Positions 34,450 through 46,089 of a stretch of DNA of 64,000 bases are shown here, in pieces. Under the pieces are notes generated by a model. That model was not told the DNA's origin. It saw only the letters and a list, made by a program, of their open reading frames with translations, and searched no databases. How positions within the stretch are numbered: the stretch's first letter is position 1; the number at the start of each line of letters is the position of its first letter. Origin of the DNA: Inia geoffrensis (lineage: Eukaryota; Chordata; Mammalia; Artiodactyla; Iniidae); assembly GCA_036417435.1 (NCBI GenBank), contig CM070913.1:18506680-18570679 (forward strand), in the 5' to 3' direction. A program made the position numbers and the translations under genes.

Positions 34450-34850
34450 GCATCCTCCGGCAATGAGGGGAGGGGGCTTTTATGAGTATTTCTGGAGGGG
34501 GCCAGGGTGATGGTCCACCAGCTGGGGAGACATAAACAGAATCTCTAGTAACTGCTGTGGTTACAGCCAGAGAGGCGTGGCCCCGGCGCTAATTACACGG
34601 GCCCAGCTCAGGCCCAGCGTGCCCCCAGGGACCAGAGAAACTCTGGGTTCTTCTTTACTGCTTAGGCCAGATGTCTGCCGGCACCCCAGAGATAACCAGC
34701 TCAGTTCCCCAGCTCTGTGTCACTAATTACGGGCTTTTTCGGATGTTGACTCTGCATGAGCCAGACCTGGAAGTGCTGTTTACCAACCAACTTTATCTAC
34801 TTAGAACAGTAAGCCATCTCTTTCTATCTTGATTTACAGCCCAGTAAACA
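34450..34850. promoter_or_regulatory. enhancer-like motif cluster (candidate)
   Basis: This non-repetitive, moderately GC-rich stretch holds two CTAATTA homeobox-type sites (34590 and 34722 areas), an AGATAA GATA site (34692), an ARE-like TGACTCTGC (34748) and TGTTTACC (about 34778). The clustering is suggestive only. No chromatin or conservation data are available. Confidence 0.25.
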
Positions 34851-35089
34851 CAAGTAACATATTCTCCGCTAGAGACTTAAACTTCCTGCAGGAGAAATCC
34901 ACGCCCATGTCTTTAGAGCCTCGGAGCTTAGCCCTGTGCCTGGGACACAGAAGGTATTAATACTTCTTGAATGGATACAGTGAAATGTGATTGCAGTGAG
35001 CTGACACGGTCTCTCCAATGATTGGATAATAATTGTGACCATCTATTGATCTCCAGCAGAGTGTCACAGTGCAGACATCATCTCTCCAG

Positions 35090-35240
35090 CCAGTGCAACC
35101 ACCTTGCAAGATAGACAAAAAATCCTCTTTTCGCACAGGAAAAGACAGCTGTTCAGAGAAATTAGGCAACTTGTCTAAAGCCACAAAGCTGTGAGTGGCA
35201 GAGCCAGGAGGCTCATTTGTCTCCAAGGCCCTTGGGAACA
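35090..35240 (+). repeat. MIR SINE fragment
   Basis: TTTTCGCACAGGAAAAGACAGC, GGCAACTTGTCTAAAGCCACAAAGCTGTGAGTGGCAGAGCC matches the MIR core. Confidence 0.7.
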
Positions 35241-35244
35241 TCCA

Positions 35245-36000
35245 CTACATCAAGCCACCTCCCTGAAATTGCTGGACATGGAGAAAGTGAGATTGGAGTC
35301 ACGACTACTCAAGCCAAAGCCTGGTCTAGTGAAACAGATGGGGCTGGAAAGGGCTGGAAAGTGGGAACCTCCTTGTCCTTGATATTGCTGTCCAGCCCTA
35401 TGGGGTGAGAACAAAGGCTTTGGCTGGCTCTCTTCCCGCACGTGGGCAGCTGCGATGGCACCGCATCTGAGCCTTGGCACCGTGTTGAAGGGGGAAGTGA
35501 CACATGGGCTGCCGGCCTCTTGCCTAAGGGCTCTAGAAAGAGTCAGAACCATCAAGTGTCCATGTTAAGTGGAAAAAAACCTAACGTGCACGTCTTCATT
35601 GAAATTCAGTCAGTCCTTCCGAGACAGGAAAAACACATATGGAAATTGTGTGAGGCGTTCATTTCGCTCCCCTAATTCTGCCTCAGTCCCAACTTCCCCC
35701 TGAGGTCTCCAGGACAATCAGGAGGTTGGGGTCAGCCCCCGTGGCTGGCTGGGGTCCTCCCTCGGTGAAGCAGTGGGTGGGCTAGTGGTCTCCTCGCTTG
35801 GCCCCTAGAATGGTTTTTCTCTCCTTCCTGCCCTTCTCTGCCGGAGTCCAGCGATGCCCGAGGGCTCCCCTATCCTCACCCTCAAATCTCCAATCCTGGC
35901 GCGAATCACTTCTGCACCAGGGTACATATTTTAAGGCATTTAACCTAAGGAAAGCCTCTCCTTCTAGGAAGAATTGTTTGCTCCCATACTCTGTGCAGTC
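35245..36000. other. intergenic, no gene recognised
   Basis: Moderately GC-rich. Open frames on both strands (35191-35675, 35782-36118) have no recognised family. A second look for conservation could be worthwhile. Confidence 0.45.
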
Positions 36001-36001
36001 A

Positions 36002-36136
36002 CAGGGACTGGTGGTCCAGTGGTTAGGACTCGGCACTCTCACTGCTGGGGCCCCCGGTTCGATCCCTGGTCTGGGAACTAAGATCCCACAACGCGTGCAG
36101 CACGGCCAAAAAATTTGAAAATTAAAAAAAAAAAAA
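36002..36136 (+). repeat. short tRNA-Glu SINE (CHR-1/Bov-tA-like)
   Basis: GACTGGTGGTCCAGTGGTTAGG, GGTTCGATCCCTGGTCTGGG and ACTAAGATCCC, with an A-tail. Confidence 0.88.
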
Positions 36137-36429
36137 ATCCTCTAATCTTGCGGGGTGGGAAAAAAATAATCTTTTGAAGTCTTATAATTTCCATTTTGGA
36201 GTTTACCCATTTCGTTAAAAGTTATCTGCTTTACCTGTAAAAAAACAACAAAAAACAAAAAACCCTCTAATCTAGTAGCTACTGTTGCCTGTTTCTTCTC
36301 ATCCACAGCTGCTTAGCTGCTAGAGAAGCAAAACTGTTGGATACAAAGCAACTGAGGAACGAGGAGAGATGGGTGATGGAGCTGGTTCAGTCCCCTCGTG
36401 GTCAAGCGGGTGCTTCAGCAGTTAAGAGG

Positions 36430-36610
36430 GTGTCCTCAGCGGCAAAGCTTCTAATTGTGGCTCAGCCAGGACATAGCCCTGCAAACTTGCACAGTTACTT
36501 AATCCCAATTTGTCTCCAAAGTTGGGATAATAGTAGCCCCTACTCATTGGGAAGCTGTGTATTTAAGGCTATAAACATAAAGCATTTGGTACATAGTATG
36601 TGCTCAGTAG
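36430..36610 (-). repeat. MIR SINE fragment
   Basis: CTAATTGTGGCTCAGCCAGG, CACAGTTACTTAATCCC, GGATAATAGTAGCCCCTACTC and ATAGTATGTGCTCAG fit reverse MIR. Confidence 0.7.
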
Positions 36611-36947
36611 CTCCTGGGTATTATCGTTACAGGGAGTACTGTGAAAATTCTTGTCCTGTAAAGATTATGCTGGAACTTGCCTCTAACTCTTAACCCATCC
36701 ACATCTTCTATCCATTTCTTTGCTGTGGCTCAGTTGAGGTAAAAGGTCTCAAAATACTTCATGCTCCGTAATTTTATACTTATTCAAATGCTTTCATATT
36801 CATTATCCCAGTGCCTCAAATGACATGTGCTTAATCAATATTTATTTTTATTTTTCACAGTTATGTCAGGCTGCAGATGGGATAGATAACGATGGTAACA
36901 TCTTATAAAGGAGGGGAATCTTCCATGAGTTCACACTTGGGGCTGAG

Positions 36948-37420
36948 CTCTATTAGTTTGCTAGGACCACATCATAACCAAGCACTAGAAACTGGGTGGC
37001 TTGAAATAACAGAACTTTATTGTCTCACAAGTCTGGAAGCTAGAAGTCCAAGATCAAGTTGTCACAGGGTTGGTTTCTTCGGAAGCCTAGTGAGGAGAAA
37101 ATCCATGCCTCTACCCTAGCTTCTGGTGGTTTGCTGGCAAACTTTAGTGTTCCCTGGCTTCTAGAAGCATCACCCCAAACTCTGGCCTTCATCTTCACAT
37201 GGTGTTCTCCCTGAGTGTGTGTGTTTCTATGTTCAAATTTCCCCTTTTTATAAGGACATCATCATATTGGATTAGCGTCCACCTTAATGATTTCATTTTA
37301 ACTTGATTACCTCTGTAAAGACCCTATTTCCAAATAAGGTCACATTCTGAAATACTAGGGGTTAAGACTCCAACGTATATTTTTGGTGGGGGGACACGAT
37401 TCAACCCATAATGGTAGCCA
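36948..37420 (-). mobile_element. solo LTR of MLT1-like ERVL-MaLR type
   Basis: ATTAGTTTGCTAGGACCACATC, ACTGGGTGGCTTGAAATAACAG, AGACCCTATTTCCAAATAAGGTCACATTC and GGGGACACGATTCAACCCATAATGG are the classic reverse MLT1-type LTR text. No internal genes are present. Confidence 0.85.
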
Positions 37421-37429
37421 ACCATGAAA

Positions 37430-37650
37430 CCATGACTGGGGAGGAGTGAGCCAGTAGGGGAGGCAAGAGAGCGGGTGGGAACACCTGGGGAATTGCAAGT
37501 CATTGGTTTTATAGCTCCATTAGGCTGGAGATTGCAAAGAAGGGAAAAGGGAGAGAAAACAAGACCTAAACCTTGAAGGGCCTTGATTCTCCCAGGGAGC
37601 ATGAAAGCTTTAAATCTGGGAGAAAGGAGGTCACAATACATCAGGGAGCA
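37430..37650. repeat. old LINE-like fragment (uncertain)
   Basis: GAAGGGCCTTGATTCTCCCAGGGAGCATGAAAG resembles the same old L2-type text seen near 11100-11450. Confidence 0.35.
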
Positions 37651-37654
37651 GTTT

Positions 37655-38180
37655 TGTGGAAGATGGCTGCCAGGTCAGAGGAGAGGACCAGTGAGAAATC
37701 TCCTTGTTATTATACAGGCCACAACTGATGAGGGACTGTGCTCAGACTTTGGAAGATAGTTATCTTCTCTCCACTTGGTCATTCATGCTCCTGGTTAAAG
37801 GTGCCTAGTGCCTTCAATCCCACAGAGCACGGTCTGCCCCCTGCCTACTCCTCAGGTGCCAGCCTCCGGTCCAGCCCAGAGGTATCTGCAGAGCTCGGCA
37901 GAGATGAGTGACAGCCGAAGAGGAATAATCAGGACTCAAGAGACCAAGACAGCAGGTGGGCAACATCTGGAGTGTGTGGCAGGTGGTAGGGTGTTAGAAG
38001 CAGGACTTCCACTCTCAGAATGGGGACTGGCACAAGCAAAGCAAAGAAATTTCAAAGGCAGAGAGAAAGAGGGAGACTCAATTGCCAATACTAAAGAAAA
38101 AAGAGGGGACCACATCTTAGGAATCAGACAGAAACTCAACTTGGGACCTGGGCACAATGAGTCTTCAGACCCAAACCTCA
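37655..38180. other. intergenic, no gene recognised
   Basis: Unassigned. The frames at 37808-38191 (plus) and 37936-38325 (minus) mostly overlap the purine-rich array. Confidence 0.45.
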
Positions 38181-38187
38181 TGCCCCA

Positions 38188-38290
38188 GTGAGGAAGGAGG
38201 AAAGGAAGGAAGGAAGGAAGGAGGGAGGGAAGGAAGGAAGGAAGGGAGGGAGGGGAGAAGGAGGGAGGGGAACAGGGAGGAAGGGAGGGA
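38188..38290. repeat. GGAA/AGGG purine-rich microsatellite
   Basis: Tandem GGAA units with GGGA variants, all purine on one strand. Minus-strand frames give SLPSF repeats and are not genes. Confidence 0.9.
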
Positions 38291-38294
38291 TCTT

Positions 38295-39050
38295 TCAAGG
38301 GCATGGCATCCTGAATTCCCTCCACTTTGTAAGAACTGAACCAAATATTCCAGTTTGGCTTTAACCAGAAAGGAAGCAGGCTGCTGTGTCCATTTCTGCA
38401 TCTATTGCTTTTTCACTAAATCTAGAAATAAATCTAGTTCTATGGAGCTGCAGAGACAATTTGTGGAGGGGCCAGGGAACAAATGTGACTTCAGAATACA
38501 ACCTGGTGACATGTGAGCACTGTAAGCAAAGCCGAGAATTGACACAGCCCAGGTGGTCAAGGGGCAAGGGACGAGAGCCTTCCAGCCTGCCCCTTCATTA
38601 CTTTTGATTGGCCCACTAAGAATACCTCAGACCAATAAAGCATCTGGGAGCCAATCCAAGCTACTTAACTCCAAATTACTGAGATGCCAACAGGCACTAG
38701 GCTTAAAAATCTGTCTTTTATTATCTGGTTGGCTTAGCCAGGTCTCCAAAAGGGACAGTAAAATTTTATGATGTACTTTAATAAGCCGACCTTCAGAGTC
38801 AGGCTTTGTTCTGTATGAAATTTTTCCCCTGCAGCAATGGAGGTCAGACTAGATCATCTAACCCTGCCTTGATGCCACGAGTTGTTGGGCTGAGGCTAGA
38901 CAGTCACATCTAAATAGATTTCCCATTCAATATAGTGAAATACCCTTGCCTTAATGCACTCTTAGCCTTTTTGTAAGTGGTATAATTATAAAGATTTTCT
39001 GTTTGTTCAGTCTTATTTTATTATTATTACTTTTTAAACTGTTGTAGTTT
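38295..39050. other. intergenic, no gene recognised
   Basis: Unassigned sequence of mixed composition. Confidence 0.5.
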
Positions 39051-39057
39051 TTTGTTT

Positions 39058-39176
39058 GTTTTGTTTTTTGGCTACTCCTCGCGGCTTGCAGGATCTTAGT
39101 TTCCTGACCAGGGATTGAACCCAGGCCCCGGCAATGAAAGCGCCGCATCCTAACCACTGGACCACCAGGGAATTCC
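39058..39176 (-). repeat. short tRNA-Glu SINE (CHR-1/Bov-tA-like)
   Basis: TTTTTTGGCTACTCCTCGCGGC, ACCAGGGATTGAACCCAGGC and CACTGGACCACCAGGGAATTCC. Confidence 0.88.
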
Positions 39177-39179
39177 TTT

Positions 39180-40740
39180 TTCTGGTTTAAAATTCCACCT
39201 TAGGGTAGGTAATTTAGAAATAGCATTTTCTCATTTCTTTGAAACCATTTTTTTAAATGCCAGTTATTACTATTCAATTTCTCTTCAATTAATTTGTTTT
39301 TCCATAGAAATGCCATTTAAATACATCCAAATTGCTTAAAAGGTGAATGGAAATTATTGTTTAGAATGTCTACTGCTAAGCCCCCCAAAACAATTAATAA
39401 TTTGGTTGTAAACGCATACTTAATGCTCTTTCTAAGAGTAAATAGAACTATGGTTGCGGATTATTCATGTCAGGGTAACAATCATTTCCCCAGCTAAAAT
39501 TTGATTAATGAAAGAACGATTTTTAACTTGTGGTATTTCAACTACTCAAAAGTGTCCACAGGAATCTACAGTGGATGGTAGAAACTGACAAGAACCGATT
39601 CTCACAAAAAGGAAAAACAACTCTGTGAACCATTCAATGATAGAGTGGGGTCCGAAAACCATCACAGTGCCCTCAACAAAAATGCAAGCCAGAATTCCTT
39701 TCTTAGGTTAAAAATGTACCATCTATGCCTAAATGCCTAAGTTTTCATTTTCAGTTTGATTAATCTCAGAGTTTATCTGCCCCCAAACAAATTCCAGAAT
39801 CATTTTGTCTCTGGTTCAATCTATGATGCTCTCATGAGATTGTGCTTCAAAAAAATATTTTAACAATTATAAAGTTTAAAAGCCCAGTTTTACAAGAAGC
39901 TAAACTAAAACCTTTACATTGAGTTCAGAGTAGTTGTCTTCAGGGCTGTCCTCATGGTTCACTCAATGGTGTCATTGTTGAGAAAGTTCTGGAAACTTTT
40001 CAGAACCCAAGGTCAATTCTTTAAATATCCTCTGGGGTGTCAAATCTTTTTACCTTGTTTGGTGCCTTGCTTTCCAGAAACAACTTAGAGTTTATTCTTT
40101 GAGTAAAGCAGGTGGTCCACCTAGGTAACAACGGCTCTAAAACCCATTTAGACTCATGGGATGGATTTGCTTGTGCGGCTTGTAAATCAATTCTCAAAGC
40201 AACCCCAGAAGAGTTTTTGATGTGTTTTAAGCAAAGTAAAGATCATAGGCAGGAAGTACAGCTTCCCAAAGTGGCTGTTTTAAAGTGACATTAATCTAGC
40301 TAGGAATCACAATGTATTTTTAAAATAAATTAGCGTGAATAGCCATGGTTCAAACATACACAATGCTGAAGGTGAAATGCTTTAGGGAAACATAAAGAGA
40401 GCTTTAAAATGTTTGCCTTTTAAACCACATACTTAGGGAGAAATCATTGGACTGCCTTACTCACCACACACAAAAGAGTGAGATGAGAATTATTTCATTG
40501 CCCCCAATACTGCTATTTTGCAGAGACTCACAGAGAGATGAGAAGAGAAATAAGAATAACACAGGACTTGTGGTGATGAGGGAGCCTGCTAACCCAGTTT
40601 ATGCTTCTAGAACAATGCTCTCCTTCCTCTCCATCATTTACACTTGCCATGCACTTGTGCTAATAACCCTAAAAATCCAGTAATTATGAGTTTAACATCA
40701 TGGGTAGTTCCAACCCCGAATACCACTTATAACGGCTCGT
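39180..40740. other. repeat-poor AT-rich intergenic stretch
   Basis: About 1.5 kb with no recognised young repeat or gene. It reads as old unique sequence. Confidence 0.45.
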
Positions 40741-40744
40741 GTTT

Positions 40745-40960
40745 ACATGTTGCTTTATGTTTTTTACAGGACTTTCTTGCATGAGCCCCCTGAGAGGCAG
40801 GCAGAACAGGTAGCCTGCCTCTTTTAAAGACGGAAATATTGAAGCAAAGAGGGTGGGGTGCTTGGCACAAAATTGCAGGGCTACTTGGAAATTGATAAGG
40901 ATTTCAGACTATAGGTCTAACTAATTCCTACACCAGGGTTCTTTCAGGGCTGAACTAAAA
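40745..40960 (+). repeat. MIR SINE fragment (weak)
   Basis: CCTGAGAGGCAGGCAGAACAGGTAGCCTGCCTC, then AGACGGAAATATTGAAGC resembles a diverged MIR middle section. Confidence 0.45.
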
Positions 40961-41167
40961 TCAGCCCAGCACTGTGCACTCCAAGGTCTACCCTGAAGTC
41001 ATGTATGAGGTCTACTTAAAACACAATTTTTTAAAACCTTTATTTTAAAACATTTTTATATTATTTTTATACAATTTTTAAAGGTTATACTGCATTTACA
41101 GTTTCTATAAAATACTGGCTCTATTTCCCACGTTGTACAATACATCCTATCTTACAGTAGCCTATCT

Positions 41168-41380
41168 TTTTTTTTTTTTTTCTTTTGCATTACGCGGGCC
41201 TCTCACTGTTGTAGCCTCTCCTGTTGCAGAGCACAGGCTCCGGACGCACAGGCTCAGCGGCCATGGCCCGCGGGCCCAGCAGCTCCGCGGCATGTGGGAT
41301 CTTCCCGGACCAGGGCACGAACCCGTGTCCCGTGCATCGGCAGGCGGACTCTCAACCACTGCGCCACCAGGGAAGCCCCC
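41168..41380 (-). repeat. CHR-2 SINE nested in L1
   Basis: T-run, CHR body, and a head ending GCGCCACCAGGGAAGCCC. Target duplications (A)TAGCCTATCTTA are on both sides. Confidence 0.94.
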
Positions 41381-41868
41381 AATAGCCTATCTTACACTCA
41401 GTAGTTTATACCTCCCACTTTCCCACCCTTATTTTGCCTCTCTCACCTCCCCCCACTGGTAACCACTAGTTTGTTCTCTATCTGTGAGTCTGCTTCTTTT
41501 TTGCTATCTTCACCAGTTTGTTGTATTTTTTAGATTCCACATCCAAGTGATATCATACAGTATTTGTCTTTCTCTGTCTGACTTATTTCACTTAGCATAA
41601 TGCCTTCCAAGTCCATCCATGTTGCTGCAAATGGCAACATTTCATTCTTTTTCACGACTGAGTAATATTCCGTTGTCTGTATATACATCTTCTTTTTCCA
41701 TTCATCTGTTGATGGACACTTAGGTTGCCTCCATATCTCGGCAATTGTAAATAATGCTGTACAAACACTGGGGTGCATGAATGTATCTTTTGAATTAGTG
41801 TGTTTGTTTTTTTTTCAAATAGATACTCAGGAGTGGAATTGTTCGGTCATATGGTAGTTATATTTTTA

Positions 41869-42010
41869 TTTGTTTATTTAAAATGAAAAAAAAAATTTTT
41901 TTGGCCACGTCACGCAGCTTGCAGGATCTTAGTTCCCTGACCAGATATCAAACCCGTACCTCCTGTAGTGGAAGCATGGAGTCCTAATCACTGGACCACC
42001 AGGGAATTCC
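41869..42010 (-). repeat. short tRNA-Glu SINE nested in L1
   Basis: TTTTTGGCCACGTCACGCAGC, AGATATCAAACCCGTACC and CACTGGACCACCAGGGAATTCC, with target duplications TGGTAGTT(A/C)TATTTTTA at 41852 and 42011. Confidence 0.9.
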
Positions 42011-42079
42011 TGGTAGTTCTATTTTTAGTTTTTTGAGAAACCTCTGCACTGTTTTCCACAGTGACTGTACCAATTTATT

Positions 42080-42985
42080 AAAAAACAGTTTTTAATGAAG
42101 TGTTTTAGGCAAACTAAAAATATAGATATTGGCACAATGGCTATCTGTAGCATACCATCCAGCTTAACAATTATAAACTGTTTAAGCTAGAATTGAAGCC
42201 TCCTTTGGCCCCTTCCCAGCCTCATTTGTCCGCTTCCCCAGGCGTAGCCACTCTGCTGGTCGTGGCGGGCAGCGTTTGAGGTGTACTTTCTATTTGAAGA
42301 CCCTTTGCCTGGGCCTCGGTAGAATGGACCTCAAGGTGTCCCGGGCCTTTTCTGACACCTAACTCCTCTGCCTCCTGGTGAACTGACTGGGTGGGGAGTG
42401 GGCTGAGGCTTGAGGTCTTGCACAGAGCGGTTACCTGACCAGTGCACCGGGAGGTAAGGTAGCCGGCCTCAGCGCTGATCAGGTAAGAGAGCAGAGGGGA
42501 GAAGGAAGAAGGAACTCCTGCCTTCCCAAGAGCTAAATTGGAGTCTCCCTCCTCCAGCCCCAACACACAGAGTTTCACTTCTTCTCCAAAGGGCTGGGAG
42601 TAGAGTCAGGTAGGTGAAGTCTGGGAGCCCCTTCTCACTTTTCCCTCCTGGTTCCCTTGTCTTGGGGTTTTGCCCTCTCACTCAGCTGTCGTCGCTCCAC
42701 CTTGGGTCCCAGAGAGTCCCCCAGGGGACCCGAGCGCCTGAGCTGTCCACCCCTCCACCTTTGCCCGCCCAGAGGAGGGTCCCTCTCCAGGAAGAAGAAG
42801 GCTCCAGCTTTGTTCTGCTCCGCTGGATGTGACCAGCCCAGACTCCTTCCTGCTGTGTCTTTCAAACGGATAATTCTGTAAACCAAGCTGTGGTGAAGGA
42901 GAAGGATTAGGAGACTCCACAAAAGGGATGTGTGCGCATTTGCACGGTAGGTCATTGCCTTGGCCTACCTTGTCTTGCTGGAATT
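42080..42985. other. intergenic, moderately GC-rich
   Basis: Several overlapping open frames (42222-42955) on both strands reflect GC content. None has a recognisable domain, and the two-strand overlap suggests chance. Confidence 0.45.
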
Positions 42986-42994
42986 TTTTTTTTT

Positions 42995-43153
42995 TTTTTA
43001 AACCTCTTTATTGGAGTATAATTGCTTTACAATGGCGTGTTAGTTTCTGCTGTATAACAAAGTGAATCAGCTATACATACACATATATCCCCATATCACC
43101 TCCCTCTTGCGTCTCCCTCCCACCCTCCCTATCCCACCCCTCTAGGTGGTCAC
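42995..43153 (-). mobile_element. L1 3' end (young cetartiodactyl type)
   Basis: TTTATTGGAGTATAATTGC, TTTACAATGGCGTGTTAGTTTCTGC and CCACCCCTCTAGGTGGTCACAA. This is the inverse of the tail seen near 17000. Confidence 0.88.
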
Positions 43154-43594
43154 AAGAGGGAAGGTTTTAACTGAGTGAATTTCCCAGGTAGACGAGAATA
43201 GCTCCAGAGCAGGGGGCATGGTGGGAGAGATCTTTGTATGTAAATAGTGCCTCAGGATCTAGGTCTACACGGAGAGGGAATGTGGCTTGGCCTTCATACC
43301 CCTGAAAGGCCTCAGATTTGGATCCTTGATGTTCTCTCCAAAGAACCAGCCCTAAGATAGTCTCATGGTAACAAAAGATATTCCTCATGCAGCTTCAAAC
43401 CTGGGTCTGTTATCAGACCACACAGCCTACCTGGGTACCATGGACCAATCATTGTTATGGATTCTGTAATTCCTGTTTGATTCTGAAATCCTATTTTAGC
43501 ATAATTATACTGTATTATATTGTATTTTTTTGCTTTACAAGCATTCGTTTATTAAATGTACGCATTGAAAATACTTCATGTTTTTGAAATTTAT

Positions 43595-43940
43595 TTTTCC
43601 AAACTTTTTATTTTGAAAATGTGACTCTCCAGGAGAGTAGAAAGGTAATGCAATGAATATATCCGTCACCAAATTCACCAACTGTTAACCTTTTGGCAAT
43701 TTTATGCCTGTCCATATCTCCATATATATATGTATGTGTATATATGTATACATACACACACACAAATATTCTTTTTCTTGCTAAACCATAAATTCAGTTG
43801 CAGAAATCATGGCGCTTCACCCCTAAATACTTCAGTATGTATCTTCTGAGAATAAGGACATTTTCCTAATAATGACAGTGCTGTTATTACAACATGGTAT
43901 CACATCACAGCAAAGTTACATACTATCAACAAATGGGGAG
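43595..43940. mobile_element. old L1-type 3' UTR fragment
   Basis: CACCAAATTCACCAACTGTTAACC and CTAAATACTTCAGTATGTATCTTCTGAGAATAAGG match the sequence type at 57190-58075. A small TA/CA repeat sits at 43715-43765. Confidence 0.6.
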
Positions 43941-44059
43941 TGATGCTCCCTTGAAGGTGGAGTATCTACAGAAATTATTTGGAATTCTTCTGTTCAGGAG
44001 ATTTCTCTCTTCTCTGCTCTTCATTGATGTAGTGTTAAATTCTTTCAGCAGGAGCCCAT

Positions 44060-44340
44060 TAGACTGAGGTGGCTCCAATGCCATGGCAGCCTATGTCAGC
44101 AAACCAAAAGCTAAGCCTGCCAATGCCTCAGAATTACAAAACTGAAACCTAAGGACAGCCAATCCCCAACAGCCAACTAGGTTTTAAGCTGTAGCCAGTC
44201 ATTATTTTCCTTACTCTGTTTCCACCTTTTCTCTATAAAAGTCCTCCTAACCACTTCTGGTTTTGTACTGTCCCCTTCAAATCAATCTTAGTTCCAATAA
44301 ACTTGAAAATTTTTAATATGCCTCAGGTGATCATTTAACA
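44060..44340 (+). mobile_element. LTR-like segment (candidate solo LTR)
   Basis: CCAATCCCCAACAGCC and GCTGTAGCCAGTCATT precede a TATA box (CTATAAAAG, 44233), followed about 65 bp later by AATAAA (44296). This U3-R layout suits an endogenous retroviral LTR. The family is not identified and no genes are attached. Confidence 0.5.
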
Positions 44341-44344
44341 GCTC

Positions 44345-45410
44345 TTAATCATTTATTATATCAATATGGACTCATGGATATTCATTTTATACTTTGGGTT
44401 ATGATCCAATACTGCTTTGTTTACTTTGTTGCTAAAGTTGGACCAGCTTTGGCTTCCGGGAGCTCTTTCAGTTGCTTTCTGTGACTTTTGATACACTCCC
44501 ATCCTTATGGGTATTTTAGTTAGGTTTTTACAATTTTGTTTTGAACTCTTTCTTACTTTCTGGCACAGCGAGACACTCTTGGCTCATCTGGTATATTTTC
44601 TGCCTGAGTCCTAGAGTCAGCCATTTCTCCAAGGAGCCCTTCTCCCTTTAAGTGGAGAATGAGATTAGAAACCAAGATCTGGGTGCCAAGTATGCTTACT
44701 GCTAGCGGGCTGTTGTTCCTTCTAGACCCCCTCAGCCAACAGAGCAAGGAAATACGTGTGTGTATACTAACCTGTCCCTATACACCCATGTATAAATATT
44801 TCTATGTGTAATCATCTGTGTCTACATTACGCTGAACATGAGTTAATACTGATGTCTCTAATTCTAATCCATTATCACGTTGGTCATTCTAGCCTCCTCC
44901 CCTTGCTTATCTGTAACCTCCCCTCCAACAGTGAGAAATCTGGCTCCCACCACCTGCCATCTACTTAATTGTTCATTGGCTTTTTAAAAAATATACTAAA
45001 TGTTAGTATCCATTACTACCATTATTCCTTTTGATGCTCTAAATGTCCCAAATTCGGCCAGTGGGATTCCTTTCAGCTGTGTCCTCACACACAACCCCTT
45101 TGGTATTTGAGCATCTCACTGCTTTCGGCGCAAGAAGATATTCTAGACTCACCTGTGCTTTGTCTCAGGCATAAATCAGTCATATTTTCAAGGGTCCTTA
45201 ATGCCCTTTAATAGAGAAGTTACTGTATTTAGAAAACAAGATCAGGGTGCCTAGTTTGAAAATTGCTACCGAGTTTTTATTACTTTTCAGTCCTTTCAGT
45301 GGACAGAGCTCATCATATCTATACAATAGCTTCAATCTTCTGAGTGCTATAGGAAATAAGGCCCCAGCAACTGGTTTAAAAGGCTCAAGTCTACATTTCC
45401 TTATCATAAC
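44345..45410. other. intergenic, no gene recognised
   Basis: Unassigned sequence. The two stretches at 44560-44730 and 45190-45300 share a similar pattern (ending in AAGGA and AGTGGACAGAG text) and may be related old repeats. Confidence 0.35.
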
Positions 45411-45415
45411 AGATC

Positions 45416-45589
45416 TTTCTTTCTTTCTTTTCTTTCTTTTTTTCTTTCTTTCTTTCTTTCTCTCTTTCTTTCTTTTCTTAGGCTGTGCCACACGGCTTGT
45501 GGGATCTTAGTTCCCCAACCAGAGATTGAACCTGGGCCCTCAGCAGTGAGAGTGCAGAGCCCTAACCACTGGACTGCCAGGGACTTCCC
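45416..45589 (-). repeat. short tRNA-Glu SINE with CTTT tail
   Basis: A (TTTC)n tract at 45416-45479 is the expanded tail. The body has GGCTGTGCCACACGGC, GATTGAACCTGGGCCC and CTGCCAGGGACTTCCC. Likely target duplication AACAGAT(C/T)TT. Confidence 0.88.
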
Positions 45590-46089
45590 ACAACAGATTT
45601 TCTTTTGTACTGAATTTCTGTCTCTTAGGTTGCAAATCTGGGGTAATGAAACTGTTAACTTGGATTTGATGTAAGGGCCACATGTTATATGCAATATACT
45701 TAATCTTCAAGCGAAATGAAATTTTAAAATACTGTTTCGAGCAATTGAGGTTACTAGAACAGCTAAGCATAATCAGAGTATCACAAATCTAGACACAGAT
45801 ACCACTAGTCAGCAATCCAAGCATCTCAAATCGAGACAGCCACACTAATGTGCTAATTACGGTATGCGGGTGCTAAAGGCCAGCCTGCTTTAGGCCTGTC
45901 TGACCAGCCTAATTATTAACAGTGCCTCCTGTCACTCTTGGAAGGTCCCAGTTTATGTTTCCGCAGCATCTGTGCCCTCTAGTGGCCAAACAGTGGCAGT
46001 GGAGAAAAGTAGGCTTCTGTGAAACATACTCGGAAATAGATTTGTACCCATTTCAGGGTGTAAAACTAGAGTTGCGAAAAAGATATCTA

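Larger units (their letters stand above)
41085..42062 (-). mobile_element. L1 ORF2/3' fragment, split by two SINEs
   Basis: The minus strand encodes an ORF2 end (frame TTEYYSVVKKNEMLPFAATWM near 41650). CCTCCATATCTCGGCAATTGTAAATAATGC and AGGAGTGGAATTGTTCGGTCATATGG are reverse ORF2. It is interrupted at 41168-41380 and 41869-42010. Confidence 0.88.

Noticed and set aside
33974..34453. 159-codon minus-strand frame, the longest in the window
   Set aside because: No recognised family, no splice or promoter context, and a chance frame of this length is expected in 64 kb.
42222..42955. Cluster of overlapping open frames on both strands
   Set aside because: The overlap on both strands, lack of domains and local GC richness point to chance.
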